This document shows positions 43,006 to 52,542 of a stretch of 55,900 bases of DNA, piece by piece (position 1 is the stretch's first letter; every line of letters starts with the position of its first letter). Below the pieces are notes generated by a model. It was not told the origin of the DNA and did no database searches. It saw nothing but the letters and a program-made list of their open reading frames with translations. This DNA is from Clostridiales bacterium (GTDB taxonomy: Bacteria > Bacillota > Clostridia > Lachnospirales > Lachnospiraceae): positions 1 through 55,900 of the forward strand of contig JAAYTK010000012.1 in NCBI GenBank assembly GCA_012523775.1. The letters are read 5' to 3'. Made by a program: the position numbers and the translations under genes.

Positions 43006-44445
43006 CTAATCAAAATATGCACTAAACACCTTATCTGCGATAGGTAAGGCATATTCACTTCCTGAGCCTATATTTTCTACGATAACACTGATTGCTATCT
43101 TAGGATCATTCACCGGGGCGAATCCAATAAACCAAGCATGAGAATCCTTCCCCTCCTGTTCGGCGGTTCCGGTCTTTCCGGCAACCTTATATTCCGATTT
43201 GCTAAGCATGGATGCAGTTCCGTCCGTGACTACGCTACGCATGAGTTTCTTAAGATAATCTGCTTCCTTGGAGGTCATAACAGTAGCCGCCTCTTCAGGT
43301 ATATATCCCTTAAGCACTCTGCCCCCGGCGCTCTCAATTCTGTCTATTACATAGGGCTTCATCATTAATCCGTCATTTGCAACTGCTGCTGCTATCATAG
43401 CATTATGAAGAGGGGTTATCAGAGTTCTGCCCTGACCGATAGCAGTCTGCATGGCCTCCTTGGTACCCGATTCACCAACTCTGAGAAGAAAGCTACTGGA
43501 ATTATTGGATATTCTGGCAGGCAATGACTGATTAAAGAAGAAGCTCTCACTCAGGCTCCTAAGTTCATCAATCTGCAGTTCCTTACCGATCGTAGAAAAA
43601 GCCGTATTACAGGACTTCGCAAAGGCCTCCGTCAGATCCACTTTACCGTGTCTCTTATTACCGCTACAACGTATAGTCATGCCTTCATATTCGGTTCTTC
43701 CGTCACATCTGTAGCTATAATCCTGATAATAAGGATTTGATCTTATATATGCCAGAGCAGTAAGTACCTTAAATGTAGATCCCGGAGGATATAGACCCTG
43801 TGACGCTCTGTTAAGCAAAGGGGATTCTCTGTCTTTATCCTCTGTAAGCTTATCCCAATTTTCCTCGATATCATTGGGGTCATATGAGGGCTTTGAAACC
43901 AAAGCAAGAATTTTACCCGTCCTTGGCTCTATGGCAACAACCGCTCCTCTATAATCTCCTAAGGCATCATAAGCCACCTTATTCAGCTTATGGTTTAGTG
44001 TGGTCACTACATTATTACCGGGGTTCTTTATCCCAATCAAATCATTGTACATGGCGTTTGCCGATCTGCTGTAGGAGGTAAGAAGTGTAATGTTCTCCAC
44101 TTCTTCTATTCCTGTTCTTCCACGCATTACTCTTCCTACAACATGGGCATACATGTCGCCATAGGGATAGCTGCGAATCTCATTTCCCTCATCATCGGTA
44201 AGGGTTTCGGCCAGTACAATACCGTCTGCCGAAAGGATATTTCCGCGGATTACTCTTTTAGCCAAGACATCATGTCTTAAGTTATAGGTGCTGTTAACCA
44301 CCTCATCACTCTTTACAAACAAGAAATACGTAAAATATCCCATCATCAGAACAAACAATCCGATAAAAATATATATTATCGATAATATGGCTTTTTCTTC
44401 GGCTTTCCTGTTATCGTTATTATCATTGTTCAACCTGTTTATCAT
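43006..44445 (-). CDS. Class B penicillin-binding protein (transpeptidase)
   Basis: 479 residues from the ATG at 44445, inside the end of ftsW (23-base overlap), with AGGTGA five bases upstream; the longer frame to 44481 is less likely. One transmembrane helix (about 20-45), a short dimerisation region, and a transpeptidase domain with the three active-site motifs: STFK near 221, SCN near 277 and KTGT near 421. It lacks the long N-terminal pedestal of PBP2b-type proteins and resembles the short PBPA-type class B enzymes. The overlap with the SEDS gene indicates that the pair forms a glycosyltransferase-transpeptidase complex making septal, lateral or spore peptidoglycan. Confidence 0.92.
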   Translation of the reverse strand: MINRLNNDNNDNRKAEEKAILSIIYIFIGLFVLMMGYFTYFLFVKSDEVVNSTYNLRHDVLAKRVIRGNILSADGIVLAETLTDDEGNEIRSYPYGDMYAHVVGRVMRGRTGIEEVENITLLTSYSRSANAMYNDLIGIKNPGNNVVTTLNHKLNKVAYDALGDYRGAVVAIEPRTGKILALVSKPSYDPNDIEENWDKLTEDKDRESPLLNRASQGLYPPGSTFKVLTALAYIRSNPYYQDYSYRCDGRTEYEGMTIRCSGNKRHGKVDLTEAFAKSCNTAFSTIGKELQIDELRSLSESFFFNQSLPARISNNSSSFLLRVGESGTKEAMQTAIGQGRTLITPLHNAMIAAAVANDGLMMKPYVIDRIESAGGRVLKGYIPEEAATVMTSKEADYLKKLMRSVVTDGTASMLSKSEYKVAGKTGTAEQEGKDSHAWFIGFAPVNDPKIAISVIVENIGSGSEYALPIADKVFSAYFD

Positions 44446-45763
44446 GATTTTCACCTGCCAATAAGGGCATCTTACCTTCACTGTATATCCCCTGCATCAC
44501 CATAAACATGACTATTGTGGCTACAATTGAGCTTCCTCCGGAGCTTATAAAGGGTAAAGTAACTCCAGTAGAAGGAATAAATTTTATGACTCCTCCTATG
44601 GATAAGAACACCTGGAAGCCAAGCATTACGGCGAAGCCCAAGGATAATAAGCGATAGAAGCTGTCCTTGGTTTTAAGGGATACGTTTATGATTATTATAA
44701 AGCAGTTAATATATAATAGAATCAGACAGAGCGCAAATAGACCGCCAAGCTCCTCCGAAATAGCCGAGAATATAAAGTCACTGTCAACCACCGGTATAGT
44801 TGTCGGCAGCCCCTGATATAATCCCATGCCAAACCACCCGCCTGTGCCCATGGCAAAAAGCGACTGGGATATCTGATACCCCTCCTTATCGATATAACCA
44901 AATGGGTTTCTCCATGCCATGACCCTCACCTTGACATGGTCAAATAGTTTATAGGCAACCCATGATGCAACGGTTCCTCCCCAAAGACCAATAATAAGAT
45001 AAAGCGGCTTCTTGGTTGCACCATAAAGCATAAAGATATAGGTAACGAAGAAAATCAAGGCTGCGCCCAAATCCTTTTGGAGTACCAGTGACAAAACCGT
45101 AGCTCCGGCTATGGCTGTGACGGCACACACCCTTTTTATGTCGGCTCCTTTTGAGAATAAAGAAGCTACGCAAAAGACAAATAACGGCTTTACAAATTCG
45201 GTTGGGTGAATCGTAAATAATCCAAATACAGTAATCCAGCTGGTGGCACCGAAGTTTTCTGTTCCGATAAGCAACACCAAAACCAGTAGAAAGACTCCCA
45301 CGATTCCGTATATCCACCCGTAATTTCTGATTTTGGCAAATCTCTGGAAAAGCATGGGTACCAGTAAGCCGATTCCCAGGGCAACGGCACTGATATAGAA
45401 CTGACGAACCGCCTTATCGAAGGATAGTCTTGTCAGTATTATATAGCCAATCGAAAGAAGCATCAGCATATTTCTAAGGAGCAGCCCGGATAGCCCCGGA
45501 TATATGAATTTATAGGCAAACAGCACGAGAAGAAAGACCAGTGCCTCTCCTGCGTATAATAATAACAGCTTGGTATTCTTAAGCTGAATATACATTGTAA
45601 AATACCCGGTAAAATGCAGCATAAACAGAAACCATGTCATCCATCTATAGGAAATATCCCTGCTTACTTTATTTTTTTTAACCGAGGCACGAAAAGCATG
45701 GTAGGTATAGGCTCCTACCATAAGAATCATAAGATATTTTGTTAATTCGATTACCATATGCAT
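44423..45763 (-). CDS. ftsW: SEDS family peptidoglycan polymerase (FtsW/RodA/SpoVE)
   Basis: 446 residues, about ten or more transmembrane helices. SEDS landmarks: TIHPTEFVKPLFV, LQKDLGAALIFF with the catalytic-type Asp, the RVMAWRNPFG loop, GYQISQSLFAMGTGG, DFIFSAISEELG and the C-terminal FIPSTGVTLPFISSGGSS. It polymerises glycan strands from lipid II together with a class B PBP, here the overlapping downstream gene. Sequence alone does not decide between division, elongation and sporulation roles. It begins three bases after the U32 gene stop. Confidence 0.93.
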   Translation of the reverse strand: MHMVIELTKYLMILMVGAYTYHAFRASVKKNKVSRDISYRWMTWFLFMLHFTGYFTMYIQLKNTKLLLLYAGEALVFLLVLFAYKFIYPGLSGLLLRNMLMLLSIGYIILTRLSFDKAVRQFYISAVALGIGLLVPMLFQRFAKIRNYGWIYGIVGVFLLVLVLLIGTENFGATSWITVFGLFTIHPTEFVKPLFVFCVASLFSKGADIKRVCAVTAIAGATVLSLVLQKDLGAALIFFVTYIFMLYGATKKPLYLIIGLWGGTVASWVAYKLFDHVKVRVMAWRNPFGYIDKEGYQISQSLFAMGTGGWFGMGLYQGLPTTIPVVDSDFIFSAISEELGGLFALCLILLYINCFIIIINVSLKTKDSFYRLLSLGFAVMLGFQVFLSIGGVIKFIPSTGVTLPFISSGGSSIVATIVMFMVMQGIYSEGKMPLLAGENHDKQVEQ

Positions 45764-45766
45764 TTT

Positions 45767-48271
45767 CTACTCTACACCTCGCCTAAAGTGACCCGCTGTA
45801 ATATTATCGAATTCCAATACGGCTCTTCTGCCATATCTGAACGCATCTATATAGGCAGATATTACCGTACTCATTTCCTCGGACGATTCTATTGTAAAGT
45901 CCAGCCTGATTCCTGCAGGTCTTAAATCCTTTATCCTGTCCGCATAGCTCAGTAATGATAAGCGCTGACCGTTATATATTATATTGTAGCATGAGGCACA
46001 ATTTGTCCTGACAAAGAACTTTTTGCCGATTCGGTCTACAATATAGTCCATCCGGGCCTCGCCCGGCTTACATCTGTTGCATCCCCCCGTGGAGGCATGC
46101 AGACATTGAACCGACACCATAACCGGCAGATATCCATATACCATGAGTTCACAGTCTTCTAAGCCCAAATCCCTAAGCTCCTTCTCGTTTAGCTCTACCG
46201 GTGCGGTGAATTCATCTATGCCCTTGTCTATCCAGAACCTCTTGGCATCCCTGTTGAATATATACATATTATGATTCAGGCGAAGCCTTTTATGCTGTCC
46301 CATATCCTTTAATATGCTTTGAAGCAGCTGTGCCTCCTCAAAATTTCTGATTATAAAGCCGCTTATTTCATTATTGCTTACCAATGCGGCTGTATCCCGA
46401 CTAAGTCTTTCATATACAGAGAGTCTGCAGATATGCGGTAATATAATATAATATGCCTTTTCTGAGGCATTGGCTAATTCCGCCATCTGTATTATTCTAT
46501 CAAGGGAAAAGCTGTCGTAATCCACATATATGGCGGATATCTCCGGATATGCCAAGGCAGTTTCAAATTGCTTATCCGTAGATATACCTGCACTGATATT
46601 CATATCCTTACGGACATTCTCAATTTCCTTCTCATTTAATATATCTTCGCAGATATCAGCCTTACTGAGTCTATCATCATTTAATTCTCTACGGTAAGCT
46701 CCAATTACGGCATCAGACAGCATGGCCACGGCTTCTCTTCGAATTTCATTAAGCCATGCCACCGGCACAAATATATCATCATCCGCATCTATCACAAGTT
46801 CCTTAAACTGATACATTGTATCTCCCAGTTTATCAATGGATGCCTTTAGCTTATCCTTTGTCATCGGCTGTTTTATCGCGACTTCTACAGAATTGTGATA
46901 AGCAGTAACAGATTTATCGTCGCAGCTAAGGGTAAGCCTTAACCTTTCACCTGATTTAGCATACAAAACCCCTGTGATGTCTTTCTTAGCATTCTTCTTA
47001 ATATAGCTGTCACCGATACGTTCAAGCAGAGCGTTGTTTCTGGTCCGATAAACCATATCGCCGATTTTAATATCGGCTTTATGTTTTTTGCCGACCTTAT
47101 TCCCGGATTGATTCTTCAGGGCCCCGGCACCCACTCTTACTCTGAAAGCATCATTCTTTTGTACATCATCCTTAACCGTAATTTCATATGTCGCTTCACT
47201 TCTTCTGCTTCTTATTTCAAGTACATCCTGAGCATTAATATCTTCATATACACCGATATCAGCGTATCCTTTATCATACCCCTTAACCACGCCAACCAAT
47301 ACACCGCCGTGATTAGGTCTTTCCATGGACATCATTGATTTCCCGTTATATGTCCTTCCATAGCCCTCAGAAAAGCCTCCTCTGTTATATAAATCCATAA
47401 GGTCCAGCATATCATTTCTATAATCATTTCCTTCCAGATAATTATAGAAATATTCCTTCCCTTTATCCAGATATATATCCACATATTTACGATAAACATA
47501 TGAGACTCCCGCGGCGTACTCGGGGCTTTTCATTCTTCCCTCTATCTTGAAGGAATTCACACCCGATTCTATCAGATCAGGAATAAGCGCTACGGTATTA
47601 ATATCCTTTGGACTTAGTAAATATGGTTCTTTTCCTGTGTCTATCTGTCTGCCCTCAGCATAAAACCTGTAGGGCATCCTGCAGGGCTGAGCACATCTTC
47701 CCCTGTTTCCCGACCTTCCTCCTATCATACTGCTCATGAGACATTGTCCGGAATAGCAGTAACAAAGTGCTCCATGGACGAAGGTTTCAATCTCCATATC
47801 TGTATTGTCCCTAATGCTTTTAATCTCTTTAAATGACAGCTCCCTTGCGGTTACAAGCCGTGTGACACCTATGCTTTTCAGAAAATCCGCTCCCTGTGCC
47901 ATGGTAATGGTAGTCTGTGTGCTTGCATGGATAGGAAGATCAGGAAAATGCCGATGAATAAAACGCATTACTCCCACATCCTGCACAATGACGGCATCCA
48001 GGCCTGCAAGATAATATTTTTCCAGATAATCATAGAGCAGCTTCTGCCTCTCCTCTTCCTTAACCAAGGTATTTACGGTCATGTAGAGTCTTTTGCCCCT
48101 AAGGTGTGCCTCCTCAATCGCCTTTATAAGTGTATCCTCATCAGGATTGTCCGCATAAGCTCTGGCACCAAATCTGGTTCCTCCCATATATACGGCATCA
48201 CAGCCTGCATTCATAGCCGCCCGCATGCTCTCATAGGAGCCGGCAGGTGCCAGTATCTCTATCTTAATCAT
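45767..48271 (-). CDS. Large U32-family protein with DUF3656 (RlhA-like)
   Basis: 834 residues. The N-terminal U32 domain has EILAPAGSYESMRAA, FVHGALCYCYSGQCLMSSM, GRCAQPCRMPY and NSFKIEGRMKSPEYAAG. A DUF3656-type middle (about 390-530) follows, then a C-terminal region with a second Cys set (GGCNRCKPGEAR, RTNCASCYN). E. coli RlhA, a U32-DUF3656 protein, is needed for hydroxylation of C2501 in 23S rRNA, and the Cys residues of this group are thought to hold an iron-sulfur cluster. This protein is longer by about 180 residues at the C-terminus. It is the first gene of the U32-ftsW-PBP operon. A peptidase role is not supported by any visible catalytic motif. Confidence 0.85.
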   Translation of the reverse strand: MIKIEILAPAGSYESMRAAMNAGCDAVYMGGTRFGARAYADNPDEDTLIKAIEEAHLRGKRLYMTVNTLVKEEERQKLLYDYLEKYYLAGLDAVIVQDVGVMRFIHRHFPDLPIHASTQTTITMAQGADFLKSIGVTRLVTARELSFKEIKSIRDNTDMEIETFVHGALCYCYSGQCLMSSMIGGRSGNRGRCAQPCRMPYRFYAEGRQIDTGKEPYLLSPKDINTVALIPDLIESGVNSFKIEGRMKSPEYAAGVSYVYRKYVDIYLDKGKEYFYNYLEGNDYRNDMLDLMDLYNRGGFSEGYGRTYNGKSMMSMERPNHGGVLVGVVKGYDKGYADIGVYEDINAQDVLEIRSRRSEATYEITVKDDVQKNDAFRVRVGAGALKNQSGNKVGKKHKADIKIGDMVYRTRNNALLERIGDSYIKKNAKKDITGVLYAKSGERLRLTLSCDDKSVTAYHNSVEVAIKQPMTKDKLKASIDKLGDTMYQFKELVIDADDDIFVPVAWLNEIRREAVAMLSDAVIGAYRRELNDDRLSKADICEDILNEKEIENVRKDMNISAGISTDKQFETALAYPEISAIYVDYDSFSLDRIIQMAELANASEKAYYIILPHICRLSVYERLSRDTAALVSNNEISGFIIRNFEEAQLLQSILKDMGQHKRLRLNHNMYIFNRDAKRFWIDKGIDEFTAPVELNEKELRDLGLEDCELMVYGYLPVMVSVQCLHASTGGCNRCKPGEARMDYIVDRIGKKFFVRTNCASCYNIIYNGQRLSLLSYADRIKDLRPAGIRLDFTIESSEEMSTVISAYIDAFRYGRRAVLEFDNITAGHFRRGVE

Positions 48272-48324
48272 ATATCTCTCTCCCTGTATCTAAATGGTAC
48301 CCATACCAAAGTAGAATTTCTTTA

Positions 48325-48393
48325 ATTAAAAAGCTGCCCAATCACTATGCCCACACCATCGGTATGGGTATGTATCACTAGGATTGGACAGCT
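48325..48393 (-). terminator. Intrinsic terminator after zapA
   Basis: A long stem-loop on the minus strand: 12-bp arms with one mismatch (48393-48382 and 48343-48332), an inner 7-bp stem, then TTTTT. It separates zapA from the U32 gene. Confidence 0.8.
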
Positions 48394-48406
48394 GTAGCAA
48401 TCTGAT

Positions 48407-48820
48407 TTACCGTTTCTTCTCCGCTTCCTGCAATTCTGTCTCCAGACGGATAATTTTCTTTTGGTTCTCATTTCTCTCGTTTTTAAGGTCTTCTATTTCC
48501 CTCTCAGCCGACTGGAGCTTTGTCTGAACCGCAATAAGCTCATGCTTTAAGTCAAAAATCTCGTTGCTCTTTTGATTATTCTCGTCTTCGATTTCCTTGA
48601 CCTTTTCCATGGTTTTATAATAATCATCCGCAATATTAATCTGGATTAAAATATTTCTCAAATCCGAATCTAGGAACTTGTAAGCATCCATGTTCTTAAA
48701 CTCATTATGCTTGCTGTTGATATATGAAGCTATTCTTTGCAGGTATTCCTCACTCTCATATCCACTTAACGTATATCTTTTGTTATTGATGATAACCTCA
48801 ATATCGTTAATCTTATTCAT
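48407..48820 (-). CDS. zapA: Cell division protein ZapA
   Basis: 137 residues from the ATG at 48820 (GGGAGG seven bases upstream). The N-terminal domain (NDIEVIINNKRYTLSGYESEEYLQRIASYINSK) is the ZapA fold, and a long coiled coil covers about 70-137. ZapA cross-links FtsZ protofilaments and promotes Z-ring formation. The coiled coil is longer than in typical ZapA of about 85-110 residues. It has its own promoter after ruvB and its own terminator. Confidence 0.9.
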   Translation of the reverse strand: MNKINDIEVIINNKRYTLSGYESEEYLQRIASYINSKHNEFKNMDAYKFLDSDLRNILIQINIADDYYKTMEKVKEIEDENNQKSNEIFDLKHELIAVQTKLQSAEREIEDLKNERNENQKKIIRLETELQEAEKKR

Positions 48821-48886
48821 ACACTTGCCTCCCATTATCGGATGATGCTTCTTATCAAGTATTGCATTCTCGAATAGTATATCGAT

Positions 48887-48915
48887 AGTATATCGTAATT
48901 TTCCATTTTACACAA
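48887..48915 (-). promoter_or_regulatory. Promoter of zapA, overlapped by an 11-bp tandem repeat
   Basis: On the minus strand, TTGTGT (48915-48910), a 17-base spacer and TATACT (48892-48887). A perfect tandem repeat of 11 bp (48874-48884 and 48885-48895) covers the -10 box and the predicted start, so the -10 sequence is present twice one helical turn apart. Confidence 0.7.
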
Positions 48916-48924
48916 GCCGAAATC

Positions 48925-49926
48925 TTATTCTGTAGGCTTCTGAAGACCTAGATGAGAATATGCCAAATCAGATGCAACTCTTCCCCTGGCTGTCCGAAGT
49001 ATTAAGCCGTTTTGAACCAAATAAGGCTCATAAACCTCCTCGATGGTACCGACATCTTCACCTATGGTGGCGGCTATGGCATCGATGCCGACCGGTCTGC
49101 CACCGAATTTCTCTATCATGGTAATCAGAATTTCTCTGTCAATATGATCCAATCCCAGTTTGTCCACGTCTAAAAGATCCAATGCGTATCCTGCCACTTC
49201 CTTAGTTATCTTACCATCGTATTTTACCTGTGCAAAATCTCTTACTCTTTTTAACAGACGGTTGGCAAGTCTCGGTGTTCCTCTTGAACGACGGGCAAGC
49301 TCATTGGCACCCTCCTCGTCTATCTCCACACCGATTACCTTTGCCGACCTAATGATTATCTGCTTTAGCTCATTTACGGTGTAAAAATCCAGACGGTTTA
49401 CTACTCCGAATCTGTCTCTTAAGGGAGGGGTAAGCATTCCGGCTCTTGTAGTTGCACCTATCAGTGTGAATCTGGGAAGTTCCAAACGAATAGACTTAGC
49501 CGATGAACCCTTGCCTATCACAATGTCTATGACGAAATCCTCCATGGCAGGGTACAAAAGCTCCTCAACCTGATGGTTTAACCGATGTATTTCATCCACG
49601 AATAACACATCTCCCTCTTGGAGGTTGTTAAGAATCGCAGCCATTTCACCCGGCTTTTCAATGACAGGTCCGGAGGTTATCTTAATTCCAACCCCCATTT
49701 CATTTGCAATTATTCCCGCAAGAGTAGTCTTTCCCAACCCGGGTGGTCCAAAGAACAGGACATGATCAAGGGATTCGTTTCTTTGCTTTGCTGCCTCTAT
49801 ATATACCTTCAGATTTTCCTTTACCTTTACCTGTCCTATATAATCTACAAGTAACTGAGGCCGAAGGGTGTTCTCAAGCCTTCTGTCTTCCTCCATTAAT
49901 TCCGTTGATATCATACGCTTTGCCAT
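48925..49926 (-). CDS. ruvB: Holliday junction branch-migration ATPase RuvB
   Basis: 333 residues. AAA+ motor with Walker A GPPGLGKT at 60-67, Walker B DEIHRLN, sensor 1 GATTRAGML, an arginine finger in PLRDRFG, and the winged-helix C-terminal domain ending in GLQKPTE. It forms the hexameric motor with RuvA at Holliday junctions. It begins 10 bases after the ruvA stop. No ruvC is present here; Firmicutes use RecU or YqgF-type resolvases instead. Confidence 0.97.
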   Translation of the reverse strand: MAKRMISTELMEEDRRLENTLRPQLLVDYIGQVKVKENLKVYIEAAKQRNESLDHVLFFGPPGLGKTTLAGIIANEMGVGIKITSGPVIEKPGEMAAILNNLQEGDVLFVDEIHRLNHQVEELLYPAMEDFVIDIVIGKGSSAKSIRLELPRFTLIGATTRAGMLTPPLRDRFGVVNRLDFYTVNELKQIIIRSAKVIGVEIDEEGANELARRSRGTPRLANRLLKRVRDFAQVKYDGKITKEVAGYALDLLDVDKLGLDHIDREILITMIEKFGGRPVGIDAIAATIGEDVGTIEEVYEPYLVQNGLILRTARGRVASDLAYSHLGLQKPTE

Positions 49927-49936
49927 ATGCTTCTCC

Positions 49937-50542
49937 TTACATTCTCTTCAAACAGAGCTTTAAGATCTCCTCTGTTGTCATATCCTCTGTAATATCTATT
50001 TGATTAATAATCTTATATGCATCGGTGGGTGAATATCCCAAAGAAGAAAGCGCCTGCATAGCCTCCTCCCGCCTTCCATAAACGTTCTGTGAATCAATCT
50101 TACCCGACTGATTCTGTAGCTTCTGCTCAAATGCTGTCTCCAGCTTAAATTTATCCTTAAGCTCCAGTATTATTTTACTTGCAGTCTTGGGGCCTATTCC
50201 CGGTGCCTTGGATATAGCCTTTGTGTCCTCGGCTAGAACAGCAAACCGTATATCATCGGCTGTTATGCCTGACAGTATGCTTAAAGCTCCCTTAGGTCCA
50301 ATCCCGTTAACCGTTATAAGCAGCTTAAACATCTCCAAATCATCCTTGGTAAGAAATCCATATAAGCTGAGGGCATCCTCCTTTACATGCAAATATGTAT
50401 ATAGCTTCACCGTACTCTTTCTGGGCGGCAGCTCCAGAATCGCCGATGAGGGTAAGAATATTTCATAGCCTATATTACCGGTCTCTAAAACCACATGGTT
50501 TTCCTTTATTTCTGCCAGCTCGCCCTTTATAAATCCAATCAT
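49937..50542 (-). CDS. ruvA: Holliday junction binding protein RuvA
   Basis: 201 residues from the ATG at 50542 (GAGGCG upstream); the longer frame to 50572 would overlap the previous gene and precedes the conserved MIGFIKG start. OB-fold domain I, two helix-hairpin-helix motifs ([13 protein letters not shown] and [17 protein letters not shown]) and the flexible-linker domain III ([18 protein letters not shown]) are all present. It binds four-way junctions and recruits RuvB, encoded next. Confidence 0.96.
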   Translation of the reverse strand: MIGFIKGELAEIKENHVVLETGNIGYEIFLPSSAILELPPRKSTVKLYTYLHVKEDALSLYGFLTKDDLEMFKLLITVNGIGPKGALSILSGITADDIRFAVLAEDTKAISKAPGIGPKTASKIILELKDKFKLETAFEQKLQNQSGKIDSQNVYGRREEAMQALSSLGYSPTDAYKIINQIDITEDMTTEEILKLCLKRM

Positions 50543-50568
50543 TTCTATCGCCTCATACTTTCTTATAA

Positions 50569-50823
50569 TCAATCATCGATACGCTCGAAGCGTCCTCTGG
50601 AAAAATTAAGTCTTCCTTCCTTAAGATAATTTAGCACCTGATACGCCGTAATTCCCAGTGCCTCTGAAATCTGCAGAGCATTGCTGTTGGGATACTTCTT
50701 TAGATATTCTTCAATTTTATCAAAATAATCCTCATCCAGTTTACTGCAATCCTTACATGTATATGTCTTCATTCTGGATTTAAATTGCTTATGGCAATGC
50801 TTACATATATTATCGTACATCAT
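50569..50823 (-). CDS. Small zinc-ribbon / helix-turn-helix protein
   Basis: 84 residues, with two CxxC pairs (C7/C10 and C23/C26) forming a zinc ribbon, a helical linker, and a winged- or simple HTH-like segment ([27 protein letters not shown]), ending in an Arg-rich tail. It resembles the YvyF-like flagellar-operon proteins in layout, but no flagellar genes are near. The gene lies 26 bases after cardiolipin synthase and 26 bases before ruvA. It is probably a DNA- or RNA-binding regulator or accessory factor. Two adjacent ATGs are possible starts (AGAGAGGGC upstream). Confidence 0.7.
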   Translation of the reverse strand: MMYDNICKHCHKQFKSRMKTYTCKDCSKLDEDYFDKIEEYLKKYPNSNALQISEALGITAYQVLNYLKEGRLNFSRGRFERIDD

Positions 50824-50849
50824 TAGCCCTCTCTTTACATGTCTATATA

Positions 50850-52409
50850 CTACATTAAGGTAGAGAACACATTCAATATCTTTTCATATATCTTTATAAA
50901 AATGGGACGATTCTCCCATTCCTCCAGCGTAACCTCATGACATTCTTCCATGGTCCTTAAAAGGTCCTCCTTAATTGTGCTTATTACGTCATGATTACAA
51001 ATCCATACACCACATTCATACTGAAGATGGAAACTGCGGTAATCCATATTCATGGAGCCCACAATTGCCGAATCCTCATTCAGCATGGTCTTTGCATGGA
51101 TAAATCCCGGTTTATATTCAAATATCCTTACTCCCGCCTCAAGAAGTCTTCCATAATGGTAAATTGTGAGCACCTTAACATTCTTTTTGTCAGGAATGAA
51201 AGGTGTAATTATTCGTACATCCACACCCCCTGCTGCGGCTGTGGTTAAGGCGTCCCGCATATCATCTTCAATTATAAGATACGGTGTGGTAATGTACAAT
51301 ACCTTCTTTGCGTTATAGATCATCTGCTTATAGAAGTCTTCCATGGGGTTTCTCGGATTATTGGCAGGTCCGTCGGAAAGTACCTGACAGAATACATCGC
51401 TTATTGGGAAGCATCTTGTGGGTCTGAACTGTTCATAGTCTACAGGACGCAAGGTCTCTGATGCCTCCCACATTTGCAGAAAGGTGACCGTAAGCCCCCA
51501 GACGGCATCTCCCTCGAGTCTTATGGCATTATCCTTCCACTTACCAAACCGCGGCACCAAATTCACATATTCATCCGCCAGGTTCATTCCACCCGTAAAT
51601 CCGACATTACCGTCCACCACTACGATTTTCTGGTGGGAGCGATAATTCATATAGAGCTTATCCGTATATCGATGTATGGGATTAAATACCCTGACCTCGA
51701 AGCCCTCACTCTCTAATACTCTCCTGAAATTTCTTGGGGTACGAAGCATTGCACCGAAATCATCAAAAAGAAACATTACTTTTACACCGTTTTTGATTTT
51801 TGATAATAATGCCCGGTGCATTCTGTCCCAAAGTGCCCCCTCGCCTATGATAAAGAAATTTACCAGAACGAATCTTTCGGCCTTTTCTATTTCTCTGAAT
51901 ATGGCCTCGAAGGCATCCTCCGCCATGGGATAGTACTCAACCCGGTTGTTCTTATATAGGGGGAAATGATTCGCCTGAAGATAGGTGGTCATTCTGAGCA
52001 TATCAGGATATCGTGTCTTGAAATCCTCTATCACCTCGGGATCCTGCTCTAAATATCCATAGCCCTTTGCCAATTTCTGCAGTACGATTTTGTCAATTTT
52101 CTTACCTCTGTTGTTACCCCAAAGTATAAACATAATATGCCCAGTTATCGGAAAGGCAGCTATAATACATATCCAGCTTATTTTATATGACACATTCCTG
52201 TTATCATTAACCAGGGCAATTATAATAATAACACTTAAAATCTGTATAAATGAATAGATATAAACCGTATATCCTCTGAGCTTATACGAAAGAAAGATAA
52301 TGAGACCGAATTGTATCAGCACCAATATACCTACAATTACAGCTCTGAATATTCCGCTTAAAGATTTCTTAATGCTGCCTTTAACTCCATCTTTGTTATC
52401 TTTGCTCAA
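50850..52409 (-). CDS. cls: Cardiolipin synthase
   Basis: 519 residues from a TTG at 52409 (AAGGAG upstream). Transmembrane helices near 16-38, 46-67 and 75-95 form the PLDc_N region, followed by two phospholipase D domains with HKD motifs: HQKIVVVD near 258 and HAKTMLNED near 437. It joins two phosphatidylglycerol molecules into cardiolipin plus glycerol. It appears full length. An extended -10 (TGTTAAAAT) lies about 55 bases upstream without a clear -35. Probably the first gene of a cls - zinc-ribbon - ruvA - ruvB run. Confidence 0.93.
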   Translation of the reverse strand: MSKDNKDGVKGSIKKSLSGIFRAVIVGILVLIQFGLIIFLSYKLRGYTVYIYSFIQILSVIIIIALVNDNRNVSYKISWICIIAAFPITGHIMFILWGNNRGKKIDKIVLQKLAKGYGYLEQDPEVIEDFKTRYPDMLRMTTYLQANHFPLYKNNRVEYYPMAEDAFEAIFREIEKAERFVLVNFFIIGEGALWDRMHRALLSKIKNGVKVMFLFDDFGAMLRTPRNFRRVLESEGFEVRVFNPIHRYTDKLYMNYRSHQKIVVVDGNVGFTGGMNLADEYVNLVPRFGKWKDNAIRLEGDAVWGLTVTFLQMWEASETLRPVDYEQFRPTRCFPISDVFCQVLSDGPANNPRNPMEDFYKQMIYNAKKVLYITTPYLIIEDDMRDALTTAAAGGVDVRIITPFIPDKKNVKVLTIYHYGRLLEAGVRIFEYKPGFIHAKTMLNEDSAIVGSMNMDYRSFHLQYECGVWICNHDVISTIKEDLLRTMEECHEVTLEEWENRPIFIKIYEKILNVFSTLM

Positions 52410-52484
52410 ATTTAACTCTCCTTATGTATTTATTATTCTTTATAGGTCTTATTATCATTTTAACATAATACCTCAAATTTTTCA

Positions 52485-52512
52485 TTGTTTTTAACCTGTT
52501 CTATGCTAAAAT
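52485..52512 (+). promoter_or_regulatory. Promoter of the yprB gene
   Basis: TTGTTT (52485-52490), a 16-base spacer and TAAAAT (52507-52512) with an extended TGC element. The RBS AAAGGAG and the ATG at 52543 follow. Confidence 0.6.
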
Positions 52513-52542
52513 AAACATATATGAAAAAAAAGGAGAATACCT

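Noticed and set aside
42990..43020. 9-bp A/T-rich hairpin over the PBP stop codon
   Set aside because: Weak stem with a 13-base loop and only TTTT further on; not convincing as a terminator.
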